64,000 nucleotides of DNA from Actinomycetospora sp. NBRC 106375 (GTDB lineage Bacteria > Actinomycetota > Actinomycetes > Mycobacteriales > Pseudonocardiaceae): assembly GCF_030269665.1 (NCBI RefSeq), contig NZ_BSTS01000004.1, positions 1-64,000 of the forward strand. The letters are read 5' to 3'. Position numbers and translations under genes: made by a program. The notes beneath the pieces are model-generated. The model had not been told where the DNA came from and ran no database searches. It saw only the letters and a list, made by a program, of their open reading frames with translations. This document shows, in pieces, positions 34,778-42,767 of this stretch. Every line of letters starts with the position of its first letter. The first letter of the stretch is position 1.

Positions 34778-35328
34778 GCGAGCTGCCGCAGGTCGACACG
34801 ACGGTGGCGGAGCTCCCCCCGGACGCGGGCGTGCTGCGGATGGACCACGTCGCCGTGGCCGTCCGCGACCCGCGCGAGGGGGTGGCGCTGTTCGCGACCG
34901 CGCTCGGCGGGCGGTTCCTCTACGGCGGCGACGACGACCGCCAGGGGATCCGCGTCGTGCAGTTCGCCCTGCCCGGCGGCATGAAGATCGAGCTGATCTC
35001 CCCGCTGCGCGACGACGCCGCCGTCGCCCGGTTCCTGGAGCGCCGCGGCCCCGGCGTCCACCACCTCACGCTGCTGGTGGCGGACGTCGAGGTGGCCGTG
35101 GCGCGCCTGACCGGCCTCGGCTACGAGGTCGTCGATGTCGACCTCGCGAGCCCGTACTGGCGCGAGGCCTTCGTCCGGCCGCGCTCGGGCTGCGGCACGC
35201 TGCTCCAGCTCGCCGACACCACCATCCGCTGGGACACCCCGGCGGGGTCGGGCATCACGCTCGAGGACGTGCTGGCCGGGCGGGTCGTGTTCACCGACGA
35301 GGAGCGCGCGGTGCTCCGGGAGGGCTGA
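34774..35328 (+). CDS. VOC-superfamily (glyoxalase-like) protein
   Basis: 184 residues with two beta-alpha-beta-beta-beta modules. Possible metal ligands are the His of LRMDHVAVAV, the Glu of MKIELISP, the His of VHHLTLLV and the Gln of TLLQLAD. This order resembles methylmalonyl-CoA epimerase, but epimerases usually end with Glu. It is the last gene of the operon from 30896 and ends three bases from the convergent Lsr2-like gene. The substrate may be a CoA thioester or an aldehyde adduct. Confidence 0.8.
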   Translation: MSELPQVDTTVAELPPDAGVLRMDHVAVAVRDPREGVALFATALGGRFLYGGDDDRQGIRVVQFALPGGMKIELISPLRDDAAVARFLERRGPGVHHLTLLVADVEVAVARLTGLGYEVVDVDLASPYWREAFVRPRSGCGTLLQLADTTIRWDTPAGSGITLEDVLAGRVVFTDEERAVLREG

Positions 35329-35331
35329 GGG

Positions 35332-35529
35332 CTACTCCCAGGTCTGGCGCCGCTTGTACTGGGCGATGATCTCGGGTGGGAGCGGGCCGTTGGTCGGCAC
35401 GGGCAGGCCCTGCTGGCGCGCCCACATGCGTGCGGACTCGAGGAGACCGTGGACCTGGCCGTTGCGCGCCGGCTCGTCGGCGTCGTGCCGCTCCCGGGGA
35501 GCGGTCGGCTCGTTCGTCGCGTCGGACAT
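35332..35529 (-). CDS. Short Lsr2-like protein (DNA-binding domain only)
   Basis: 65 residues with a strong GGAGGTGTCTCG leader. The C-terminal half, ESARMWARQQGLPVPTNGPLPPEIIAQYKRR, follows the Lsr2 DNA-binding pattern (RxWAR, then a three-residue loop, then PxxxxxxY). The loop that is RGR in Lsr2 and enters the AT-rich minor groove is NGP here, and the N-terminal dimerisation domain is absent. It may be a competitor or specialised form of Lsr2 rather than a true nucleoid bridger. Confidence 0.65.
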   Translation of the reverse strand: MSDATNEPTAPRERHDADEPARNGQVHGLLESARMWARQQGLPVPTNGPLPPEIIAQYKRRQTWE

Positions 35530-35635
35530 CGAGACACCTCCGATGGCGTCGCCGTGGGTGGCGACGACCTCCCGACGTTACCCCCGTCACACTGCCCGCG
35601 TACCGCCCAACGGACCAGTGCCCGGATCTCGAACG

Positions 35636-35680
35636 GGACCACGAACCGGACCACAGACCGGACCACAGACCGGACCGGAC
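35636..35680. repeat. Short tandem repeat, unit about 12 bp
   Basis: Three near-perfect units of GACCGGACCACA followed by GACCGGACCGGACC lie between the Lsr2-like gene and the FAD oxidoreductase. No credible gene covers them. They may be slippage products or a binding array upstream of 35737. Confidence 0.5.
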
Positions 35681-35713
35681 CCTGGCCCACCGGGGCCGCC
35701 AGGGCGCACGATG

Positions 35714-35727
35714 CCTTCTCGAGAAGG
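35714..35727. promoter_or_regulatory. 14-bp perfect palindrome overlapping a ribosome site
   Basis: CCTTCTCGAGAAGG is perfectly self-complementary and includes most of the ribosome-binding sequence (GAGAAGGGGG) of the gene at 35737. It could be an operator or could mask the ribosome site. Confidence 0.35.
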
Positions 35728-35736
35728 GGGTGGCCC

Positions 35737-37152
35737 GTGGACGTGGTCGTCATCGGTGGCAGCGCGGGCGGGCTGGCCACGGCACTGGTGCTCGCCCGGG
35801 CCGGGCACCGGGTGACCGTGCTCGAGCGCGAGGACCTCACCCCCGCCGCGGCCCTCGAGACGGCGGCCGCGGAGGCCCTGCGCCCCACCGCGCCCCAGAT
35901 CGTGCAGCCCCACGTCCTGCTCCCGGGTACGCGGGTGCTGCTGGCGCGGCTGCTGCCCGACGTGCTCGAGGAGCTGCGCGCGGCCGGCGCCCGCGACGCG
36001 CCCCTCGAGTCCCAGATGGCCGCCACCCTCACCGACCGCGATCCCGTCCCCGGTGACGACGAGCTGCGCCCGATCATGAGCAGGCGCGCCACGGTGGACT
36101 GGGTCCTGGGGCGCGCCGCCGCGGTCGAGCCCGGCGTGACGATCCGCCACGGCGTCACGGTGACCGGGCTGCTCGCCGACCCCGGCGACCCGCCGCACGT
36201 CCACGGGGTGCGCACCGACGCCGGCGACGTGACCGCCGACGTCGTCGTCGACGCCGCGGGCCGCCGCACGGCGATCGACCGGTGGCTCGACGACATCGGC
36301 GCCCACCGCAGCGTCGTCGAGACCGCCCCGTGCGGGCTGGCCTACTACGGCCGGCAGTACCGGATGCCCGACGGCGTGCCGCTGCCCGGCCCGGACACCG
36401 CCCGCGTCGTCATGGGCCTCGACGAGTTCACCGTCGGGTTCTGGGCCGGCGACAACCGCACCGCGCAGATCGCACTCGCCCCGATGGCCGCCGACAAGCG
36501 CTTCCGGACCGCCCGCGACCCCGCCGTCTTCGACGCGACCGTGCGCACGGTGCCGTACTACGCCGCCTGGCTCGACGTCCTGGAGCCGATCTCCGACGTG
36601 TTCGTCATGGGCGGGCTGCACAACACCTTCCGCCGCCTCGTCGCCGACGGGCACCCGGTCGCGACGGGGCTGCTCGCCGTCGGCGACGCGGTGTGCACCA
36701 CCAACCCGACGTTCGGCCGCGGGATCGGCGTGGCCCTGCGGACGATCGCCGACCTCGCCGACGTCCTCGCGACCCACCCCGAGGATCCCGACGCCGCGAG
36801 CCTGGCCATGGACCGCGCGATCCTGGAGCACGTCCGCCCCTGGTACGCCGACCAGGCCGCCACCGACGCCGGCCGGCTCGCCGCGCTGCGGCACACGGTC
36901 CTCGGCGAACCCGCCCCGCCGGCGCCGCCCCTCGCCGACGACCGCGTGACGTTCGCCCAGCTCCGACGGGCCTCGCTCACCGACCCGCTCGCGTTCCGGG
37001 CCGTCGCGCGGATCATGGGCATGGTCGGCGACGCGGAGAAGCTCTACGCCGACCCGGACGTGGTCGCCGCGACCCGCGCCGCCCTCGGGCGTGACGGCGT
37101 CGCGCTGCCGCAGCCCACCCGTGCCGAGCTCGAGGCGGCGCTGACCGGCTGA
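35737..37152 (+). CDS. FAD-dependent monooxygenase-like protein
   Basis: 471 residues from GTG 35737. It has N-terminal VVVIGGSAGGLATALVLARAG, a central VVVDAAGRRTAIDRWL, and GLLAVGDAVCTTNPTFGRGIG for the FAD ribityl end. This is the group A flavoprotein fold, in the branch often annotated as tryptophan halogenase-like or FAD-dependent oxidoreductase; the halogenase WxWxIP motif is not seen. Substrate unknown. It stands alone between the Lsr2-like gene and the DinB-like gene. Confidence 0.8.
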   Translation: MDVVVIGGSAGGLATALVLARAGHRVTVLEREDLTPAAALETAAAEALRPTAPQIVQPHVLLPGTRVLLARLLPDVLEELRAAGARDAPLESQMAATLTDRDPVPGDDELRPIMSRRATVDWVLGRAAAVEPGVTIRHGVTVTGLLADPGDPPHVHGVRTDAGDVTADVVVDAAGRRTAIDRWLDDIGAHRSVVETAPCGLAYYGRQYRMPDGVPLPGPDTARVVMGLDEFTVGFWAGDNRTAQIALAPMAADKRFRTARDPAVFDATVRTVPYYAAWLDVLEPISDVFVMGGLHNTFRRLVADGHPVATGLLAVGDAVCTTNPTFGRGIGVALRTIADLADVLATHPEDPDAASLAMDRAILEHVRPWYADQAATDAGRLAALRHTVLGEPAPPAPPLADDRVTFAQLRRASLTDPLAFRAVARIMGMVGDAEKLYADPDVVAATRAALGRDGVALPQPTRAELEAALTG

Positions 37153-37212
37153 GCGCCGATGACTTCCCCGCCCGCGGTCCGTCACACCGGGAGACGGACC
37201 GGAGGAGGAGAC

Positions 37213-37728
37213 GTGATCGACCTGACCCCCGCCTGCCGCGAGCTCGCGACGCTCGTCGCCGGCATCGACGACGCCCGCCGGCCCGACCCCACGCCGTGCC
37301 CGGACATGACCGTCGGCGACGTGCTCGACCACCTCGAGGACGTCGCCGCGGGCTTCACCGCGATCGCCACCGGCCGCGAGCAGCCCCGCCGCCCCGACCT
37401 GCCGGCCGCCCTCGACGCCCTGGCCGCCGCGTGGGCGGACCCGGCGGCGTGGGAGGGCGAGACGGCCGGGCCCGGCGTCGCCCTGCCCGCCGCGACGTGG
37501 GGGCGCATCGCGCTCACCGAGGTCGTCGTGCACGGCTGGGACCTGGCCCGCGCCACCGGCCGGCCGTTCGCCCCGCCGGACGCGACGCTGGAGGCGTGCC
37601 TCGCGCATGTGCGGGACTTCGTCCCGCGCGCGCCGCTGCCGGAGCTGTGGGGCACGCCGGTGGCGCTGCCCGACGACGCCCCGCTGCTCGACCGCGTCGT
37701 GGCCGGCACCGGACGGCGGCCCGGCTAG
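37213..37728 (+). CDS. TIGR03086-type DinB / maleylpyruvate isomerase-like protein
   Basis: 171 residues from GTG 37213 after GGAGGAGGAG. CPDMTVGDVLDHLEDVAAGF carries the first metal His and ALTEVVVHGWDLARATGRPF the second HGWD motif, as in mycothiol-dependent maleylpyruvate isomerase and related DinB-like thiol transferases. Mycothiol use is inferred from the family. It could supply the isomerase missing from the gentisate cluster 3.5 kb away, but nothing ties it to that operon. Its end overlaps the convergent SDR gene by four bases. Confidence 0.8.
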   Translation: MIDLTPACRELATLVAGIDDARRPDPTPCPDMTVGDVLDHLEDVAAGFTAIATGREQPRRPDLPAALDALAAAWADPAAWEGETAGPGVALPAATWGRIALTEVVVHGWDLARATGRPFAPPDATLEACLAHVRDFVPRAPLPELWGTPVALPDDAPLLDRVVAGTGRRPG

Positions 37729-38423
37729 ATCTCCAGGCCCTTCGGCGGGCCCGCCAGCGCCTCCTTGATCGCGCGGCTGGGGGCGTCGGCGAGGACCTCC
37801 TCCTCGCCGGCGGCGACCGCGTCGAGGATGCGCTCGGCCACGGTGGCCGCGTCGATCTTCGGCACGTCGAGGTGGGCGACCATCTCGGTGTCCATGAAGC
37901 CGAGGTGCACCCCGACCACCTGGGTGCCCTGGTCGCGCAGCTCGGCACGGGCGGTGTTGGTGAACGACCAGGCGGCGGCCTTCGTCGCCGAGTACGCGCC
38001 CGCCCCCGGCATCGCCGCCCAGGACAGCGCCGAGAGCACGGTGACGGCCGCGCCGCCGCCGTTGCGGGCGAGCACCGGGGCGAACGCCCGCAGCATCGCG
38101 ACCGGGCCCCAGAGGTTCGTCTCCATCTCGGCGCGGGCGCGCTCGGGGTCGGCCGTGAGCAGCGAGCCCGCGCCGCTCACACCGGCGTTGTTGATCAGGA
38201 GGTCGACGTCGCCTGCCCGTTCGGCGACCTCGTGGACCTGGCGCAGGTCGGTGACGTCCAGTCGCAGCGGGACGACCCGGGGGTCCTTGTGCGTCGCGGT
38301 GCGCGGGTCGCGCGCCGCGGCGTAGACGGTGCCCGCGCCGTGGGCCAGCAGGCCCTCGACGAGCGCGGCGCCGAGACCGCGGCTCGCGCCGGTGACGAGC
38401 GCGTTCGCACCCGAGATGATCAT
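37725..38423 (-). CDS. SDR-family oxidoreductase
   Basis: 232 residues: ALVTGASRGLGAALVEG near residue 8, NNAGVSGAG, then AYSATKAAAW with the catalytic Tyr and Lys. A simple classical SDR of the C-factor-like group. ATG 38423 follows GAGAGGA. Two tandem GGACCGAYTGGTCC palindromes lie 55-83 bases upstream, so it is probably controlled by a dedicated repressor that is not encoded next to it. Confidence 0.87.
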   Translation of the reverse strand: MIISGANALVTGASRGLGAALVEGLLAHGAGTVYAAARDPRTATHKDPRVVPLRLDVTDLRQVHEVAERAGDVDLLINNAGVSGAGSLLTADPERARAEMETNLWGPVAMLRAFAPVLARNGGGAAVTVLSALSWAAMPGAGAYSATKAAAWSFTNTARAELRDQGTQVVGVHLGFMDTEMVAHLDVPKIDAATVAERILDAVAAGEEEVLADAPSRAIKEALAGPPKGLEI

Positions 38424-38477
38424 CGGACGGTCCTCTCCACGATGGTGGCGGCGGCCCCACACATCCCCTGCGATGAG

Positions 38478-38506
38478 GGACCGATTGGTCCGGGACCGAC
38501 TGGTCC
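38478..38506. promoter_or_regulatory. Two tandem 14-bp operator palindromes
   Basis: GGACCGATTGGTCC (38478-38491) and GGACCGACTGGTCC (38493-38506) are separated by one base. They lie between the divergent SDR (start 38423) and GNAT (start 38593) genes. The outer GGACC/GGTCC pairs perfectly. The pattern is typical of TetR- or MarR-type double operators. Confidence 0.6.
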
Positions 38507-38592
38507 GAATACTGCGCCGCGCCCTCCCGACCGTCAACGCCGGGTGCCGCAGGTCACCGGCGCCCGGTGGACCGGCGGAGCAGGATGGGGTC

Positions 38593-38955
38593 ATGGCAGA
38601 CGAGAGCGCCGAGGTCCGCGTCGACCTCGCCGCGGACACGGCCGTCCTGCACGTGGACGGCGTCGAGGCGGGCCACGCCGACCTGCACCACCGCCACGGC
38701 GGCCACGATGCGCCGGCGGCGATCGTCCTGGTGCACACCGAGGTCGACGACGCGTACGCCGGGCGGGGCCTCGGCGGACGCCTGGTGCGCGCGGTGTTCG
38801 ACGCGGCGCGCGCCGACGGCCTGCCCGTCGTCCCGCGCTGCCCCTACGCGCAGCGCTGGCTGCGCTCCCACCCCGAGTACCTGGCCGACGTGGCGCCACG
38901 CGACCGCGAGGAGCTCGGGCTGGACACTCTCGACACCACCGAGGAGGCGTCATGA
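38593..38955 (+). CDS. GNAT N-acetyltransferase (YidJ-like)
   Basis: 120 residues. AAIVLVHTEVDDAYAGRGLGGRLVRAVFDAARADGLPVVPRC is the acetyl-CoA-binding core with a RGLGG loop; the length and CPYAQRWLRSHPEY ending match the short GNAT group of unknown targets. It precedes the zinc-finger gene with an ATGA overlap, so the two may be functionally linked. Confidence 0.88.
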   Translation: MADESAEVRVDLAADTAVLHVDGVEAGHADLHHRHGGHDAPAAIVLVHTEVDDAYAGRGLGGRLVRAVFDAARADGLPVVPRCPYAQRWLRSHPEYLADVAPRDREELGLDTLDTTEEAS

Positions 38956-39296
38956 GCGACACCGAGATCGACCCGCAGGCCGCGCCGTCGGGCACCGGGT
39001 GCCTGGAGTGCGACGCGAGCGGCGGATGGTGGTTCCACCTGCGTCGCTGCGCCGCGTGCGGCCACATCGGGTGCTGCGACTCGTCACCGAGCCAGCACGC
39101 GACGAAGCACGCCCGCGAGCAGGGGCACCCGATCCTCACGAGCTTCGAGCCCGGCGAGGACTGGTTCTTCGACGACCGCGACGGCAGCGTCGGCCGGGGC
39201 CCGGTGCTCGCCGGTCCGCAGAACCACCCCGAGGACCAGACCGTCCCCGGCCCGGCGGATCGCGTGCCGTCCGACTGGATGCAGCACATCCACTAG
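38952..39296 (+). CDS. UBP-type zinc-finger protein
   Basis: 114 residues. CLECDASGGWWFHLRRCAAC, GHIGCCDSS and HATKHAREQGHP provide the Cys and His ligands of a UBP-type zinc finger, a fold that binds ubiquitin C-termini in eukaryotes but is of unknown role in bacteria. A C-terminal tail with EDWFFDDRDG follows. Good ribosome site GAGGAGG. Coupled to the GNAT gene by a four-base overlap. Confidence 0.87.
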   Translation: MSDTEIDPQAAPSGTGCLECDASGGWWFHLRRCAACGHIGCCDSSPSQHATKHAREQGHPILTSFEPGEDWFFDDRDGSVGRGPVLAGPQNHPEDQTVPGPADRVPSDWMQHIH

Positions 39297-39305
39297 GGCC
39301 GGCCG

Positions 39306-40061
39306 CTAGCCGGTGGGGCCGAAGCGCTCCACGCGAATCGTGCCGGCGGGCTGGCCGGCGTCGACGAGCAGCGTCTCCATCGCGCCGGTGAAGCGCGCGG
39401 AGCCGCAGAGGTAGACGGTCACCTCCGGGTCGACGAGCCCGGCGATCACCGAGGCGTCGAGCCGCCCGCCCCCGGGCTCCCGCGTCAGCGCGATGTGCGC
39501 CCCGGCGGCCTCGAGCTCGCCGGCGTAGGGCAGCAGCTCGCGGGTCCGGGCGGTGACCGCGAGGCGCAGCAGCTCGGGCTCCCCGAGGTCGGTCGCGTGG
39601 CGCAGCATGCCGACCAGCGGGGCGACGCCGCTGCCGCCGCCGATCGCGACCGCCGGGCTGCCCCCGCTCCACACGAACCAGCGCCCGATCGGGCCGCGCA
39701 CCTCGAGGTCGTCGCCCGGCTCGACGACGTCGGCGAGGAACCCCGAGACCTCGCCGTCGGGGATCCGCTCCACGAACAGCTCGACCAGGTCGTCGCCGGG
39801 GGCCGAGGCCACCGAGTACGACCGCTGGGCGGTGTAGCCGTCGGGGGCGCGCAGGCGCACCACGTAGTGCTGGCCCGGGTGGTGCTGCACGCGCTCGGGC
39901 ACGGCCAGGCGCAGCATGACGGCGTCGACCGACGGGTGCGCGACCTCGACGACCCGCGCGTCGCGCCACTTGGCCGCGGCCCGCCGGTCGTTCGGCCCCC
40001 CGGCCCGGTCGTCGGGAACGACGTACCCGGTGTCCTCAGTCCCCGTCGAAGCGCTGCTCAC
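39306..40061 (-). CDS. Ferredoxin reductase-like FAD/NAD(P)H oxidoreductase
   Basis: 251 residues. FAD-binding RSYSVASAPG near residue 80 and NAD-binding GGGSGVAPLVGMLRH, with CGSARFTGAME near the end, fit the ferredoxin-NADP reductase family without an iron-sulphur domain. Start GTG 40061 overlaps the end of the molybdopterin oxidase gene by 26 bases in another frame. The pair probably forms a reductase/oxidase system, passing NAD(P)H electrons to or from the molybdenum protein. Confidence 0.85.
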   Translation of the reverse strand: MSSASTGTEDTGYVVPDDRAGGPNDRRAAAKWRDARVVEVAHPSVDAVMLRLAVPERVQHHPGQHYVVRLRAPDGYTAQRSYSVASAPGDDLVELFVERIPDGEVSGFLADVVEPGDDLEVRGPIGRWFVWSGGSPAVAIGGGSGVAPLVGMLRHATDLGEPELLRLAVTARTRELLPYAGELEAAGAHIALTREPGGGRLDASVIAGLVDPEVTVYLCGSARFTGAMETLLVDAGQPAGTIRVERFGPTG

Positions 40062-40644
40062 GCCAGGGGTCGCCTCGCTCGTGATAGCCGTTCACCTCCC
40101 AGAAGCCGGGCTCGTCGTGGTCGAGCAGGGTGATCCGCTCGATCCACTTCGCGGACTTCCAGAAGTACAGGTGGGGCACGATCATGCGCACCGGCCCGCC
40201 GTGCTCGCGGCTCAGCGGCGAGCCCTCGTGCTCCCAGACGATCCACGCCTTGCCGCCGCGCACGTCCTCCAGCGGCAGGTTGGTGGTGTAGCCGGTGGTC
40301 GAGCGCTCGACGACGAAGCTCGCCTCCGGCTGCACGCCGACCGCGTCGAGCAGCGTGTCCAGCGAGATGCCGGTGAAGTTGGTGTCGAGCTTCGACCAGG
40401 TCGTCACGCAGTGGATGTCGCCCGCGTACACCGACGGCGGCAGCGCCCGCAGCTCGCGCAGCGTCCACGTCGTCGGCGTGTCGACCAGCCCGTCGACCGT
40501 GATGCTCCAGCGGTCCGCGTCCACGCGCGGCGTGGCCTCCGCGGTGAGCACCGGCCACCCCGCCCCGACGTCGTACTGCCCCGGAGGCAGGCGCGGATCG
40601 CGCTCCCCCCGCCGCCGCCCCAGGAACCCGCGCGTGGTCGCCAC
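40036..40644 (-). CDS. Sulfite oxidase-like molybdopterin oxidoreductase
   Basis: 202 residues of the oxidoreductase molybdopterin-binding fold (MsrP/YedY-like). IHCVTTWSK near residue 78 carries the molybdenum-ligand Cys and GGPVRMIVPHLYFWKSAKW is the conserved cofactor loop. There is no twin-arginine signal (the N-terminus is MATTRGFLGRRRGERD, without a hydrophobic stretch), so it is probably cytoplasmic. Paired with a flavin reductase downstream. Substrate unknown; methionine sulfoxide or sulfite are possible by family. Confidence 0.87.
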   Translation of the reverse strand: MATTRGFLGRRRGERDPRLPPGQYDVGAGWPVLTAEATPRVDADRWSITVDGLVDTPTTWTLRELRALPPSVYAGDIHCVTTWSKLDTNFTGISLDTLLDAVGVQPEASFVVERSTTGYTTNLPLEDVRGGKAWIVWEHEGSPLSREHGGPVRMIVPHLYFWKSAKWIERITLLDHDEPGFWEVNGYHERGDPWREQRFDGD

Positions 40645-40755
40645 GATCGATCACTCCGTCCTCACGTCACTGCGCGTCGACAGTACGGGGCGCCGCTCCC
40701 GATGACGCCCCTCGAACAGAGCAGTTCTGTGTGACCTCTGCGCGACGACCGACGT

Positions 40756-41673
40756 TCAGCGGCCCACGGGCACGGACGGCTCCGGCGTCGGCGGCGGGAC
40801 GGGTCCGCGCCCCGCGCCGCTGGTCGGGCAGGCCACGGCGTGGTCGGCGGCCACGGCCACCTGCAGGTCCGGCAGCCCCGACAGCGACAGCGTCACCTGC
40901 TGGCCGGCGATGATCTCGCCGACACCGGCCGGGGTGCCGGTGGACAGGACGTCGCCGGGGCGCAGCGGATAGCACGACGACGCGTAGGCGACGAGGGCCG
41001 CCACGCTCCAGATGAGGTCGCGGGTGCTCGCGCGCTGGCGCACGTGCCCGTCGACGGCGCAGACGAGGTCGACGTCGGTGGGGTCGACCTCGTCGGCGGT
41101 GACGAGCCACGGCCCGAGCGGAGTGAAGGTCGCGAACGACTTGCGCAGGGACCGGTCCTCGCCGCCGCGCATGGTGATGTCGAAGCATCCGGTGTAGCCG
41201 AGGACGTGGTCGAGCGCGTCGGCCTCCGTCACGTGCCGGGCCTCCCGCCCGATCACCACCGCGAGCTCGCCCTCCTGGTCGAAGCGCCGGTCGGTGTAGG
41301 GCAGCTGGACCGTGCCGCCGTGCGCGAGCACCGACGCGGGCGCCTTGAGGAACACCCCCAGCGCGCCGACGTGGCTCGTCTGGCTCATCTCGACCATGTG
41401 GTCGTGGTAGTTGACGGGCGCGGCGAGCACCGTGCCCGGGTCCGGCACGACGGGCGCGAGCGCGAGGTCCCGCAGGGCGAGCCGCGGGCCGGCGTCGGGG
41501 GTCAGCGCGCCGCGCAGGGCGTCCCAGGCCCCCGCGAGGGCGCGGATCGGGGACAGGCCGGCCGCGTCGGTGCGCGCCCGGACCAGGTCGGTGAGGTCGG
41601 TGACGGACGCACCGTCGGGGTCGACGAGCCCGACCCGGTCGGCGCCGCCGGCGGTGAACGAGACGAGACGCAT
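40756..41673 (-). CDS. Fumarylacetoacetate hydrolase-family protein (probable fumarylpyruvate hydrolase)
   Basis: 305 residues. The FAH core includes NYHDHMVEM, the metal ligands in DQEGELAVVIG and FDITMRGGEDRS, and PGDVLSTGTPAGVG. ATG 41673 has GAGGAGG nine bases upstream. It follows the gentisate dioxygenase-like gene, so hydrolysis of maleylpyruvate or fumarylpyruvate to pyruvate and a C4 acid is the expected role (context inference). It has a Pro-rich C-terminal tail not seen in most family members. Confidence 0.87.
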   Translation of the reverse strand: MRLVSFTAGGADRVGLVDPDGASVTDLTDLVRARTDAAGLSPIRALAGAWDALRGALTPDAGPRLALRDLALAPVVPDPGTVLAAPVNYHDHMVEMSQTSHVGALGVFLKAPASVLAHGGTVQLPYTDRRFDQEGELAVVIGREARHVTEADALDHVLGYTGCFDITMRGGEDRSLRKSFATFTPLGPWLVTADEVDPTDVDLVCAVDGHVRQRASTRDLIWSVAALVAYASSCYPLRPGDVLSTGTPAGVGEIIAGQQVTLSLSGLPDLQVAVAADHAVACPTSGAGRGPVPPPTPEPSVPVGR

Positions 41674-41684
41674 CGCGGGCCTCC

Positions 41685-42743
41685 TCAGGCCTGTGGGTCG
41701 ACGACGACGTGGCGGTCGAGCCGCAGCGCCTCGAGCACCGGGGCGTCGGACAGCACGAAGACGTCGGCGGGCCCCGCGTCGTCGGCGCGGTGGTCCACGG
41801 CCGCCCACGAGGGGACGGTGATCATGTCGCCCGGGCCCCAGGCGAACCTCACGCCGTCGACCGTGGTCGTGCCGTGCCCGGAGAACGCGACGCGCACCGA
41901 GGAGCCGGCCGTGCGCGTGGTCGCGGTCCGCGCTCCCGGCCGCAGGCGCTCCATGCGGCAGCGCAGGGTCGGCAGCACGTCCCGCCCGGTGGCCGGGTCG
42001 GTGAACGTCACCCCGACGCTCGGCTCGGCGGCCCGCAGCGCGAGGAGGTCGGTCAGCGCCGCGTCGGTGTGGGCGCGGCGGTAGACCGACAGCGGCGAGT
42101 GCCCCGCCGGGGCCGGCACGCCGTCGGGCCGCAGGCCGGGGTGCCCGTGCAGCGCCTCGCCCGGTGAGCGGTCGGGCGCGGCGGTGTTCGGGGCCTCGTC
42201 CTCGCGGGTCTCGAAGAACACGGCGTCGAGGGCGGCCACCATCGGCAGGTCCAGCCCGTCGAACCAGATCATGGTGTCGTCGCCGGGGTTGTGGTGCTCG
42301 TGCCACGTGCCGCCCGGAGTGAGCACGAGGTCGCCGGGGCTCATCGGGCACGGGTCGCCGTCGACCGCGGTCCACACCCCCTCGCCCTGCAGCACGAACC
42401 GCACCGCGCCCGGGGAGTGCCGGTGGGCCGGCGCGGTCTCGTGCGGGCCGAGGAACTGCACCGCGGCCCAGAGCGTGGACGTCGCGAACGGCAGCCCGCC
42501 CAGGCCCGGGTTGGCCAGCGCGAGCACCCGCCGCTCGCCCCCGCGCTCGATCGGGATGAGATCGCCCGAGCGGTGCGCGAGTGCGGACAGGGTGTGCCAC
42601 GGCCACCGGTGCCCGCGGGTGCCGCCGCGCGGCGTGGGCGTCATGAGGTCGCGGGTCTGGGTCCACAGCGGCTGCAGCCCGGCCGCGGCGACGTCGCCGT
42701 AGAACCGCTCGAGGGCGGCGGTCTCGGACTCGAGGGTGGTCAT
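41685..42743 (-). CDS. Gentisate 1,2-dioxygenase-like bicupin
   Basis: 352 residues. The first cupin has HRHSPGAVRFVLQGEGVWT with the metal His pair and a later HEHHNPGDD; the second, C-terminal cupin is FSGHGTTTVDGVRFAWGPGDM. TRGHRWPWHTL and the overall length match gentisate and 1-hydroxy-2-naphthoate dioxygenases, which cleave the ring between the carboxyl and hydroxyl carbons with Fe(II). It is followed by the FAH gene and preceded by a flavin hydroxylase. Confidence 0.87.
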   Translation of the reverse strand: MTTLESETAALERFYGDVAAAGLQPLWTQTRDLMTPTPRGGTRGHRWPWHTLSALAHRSGDLIPIERGGERRVLALANPGLGGLPFATSTLWAAVQFLGPHETAPAHRHSPGAVRFVLQGEGVWTAVDGDPCPMSPGDLVLTPGGTWHEHHNPGDDTMIWFDGLDLPMVAALDAVFFETREDEAPNTAAPDRSPGEALHGHPGLRPDGVPAPAGHSPLSVYRRAHTDAALTDLLALRAAEPSVGVTFTDPATGRDVLPTLRCRMERLRPGARTATTRTAGSSVRVAFSGHGTTTVDGVRFAWGPGDMITVPSWAAVDHRADDAGPADVFVLSDAPVLEALRLDRHVVVDPQA

Positions 42744-42767
42744 CGATGTCTCCCCTGGGTGGACGTG

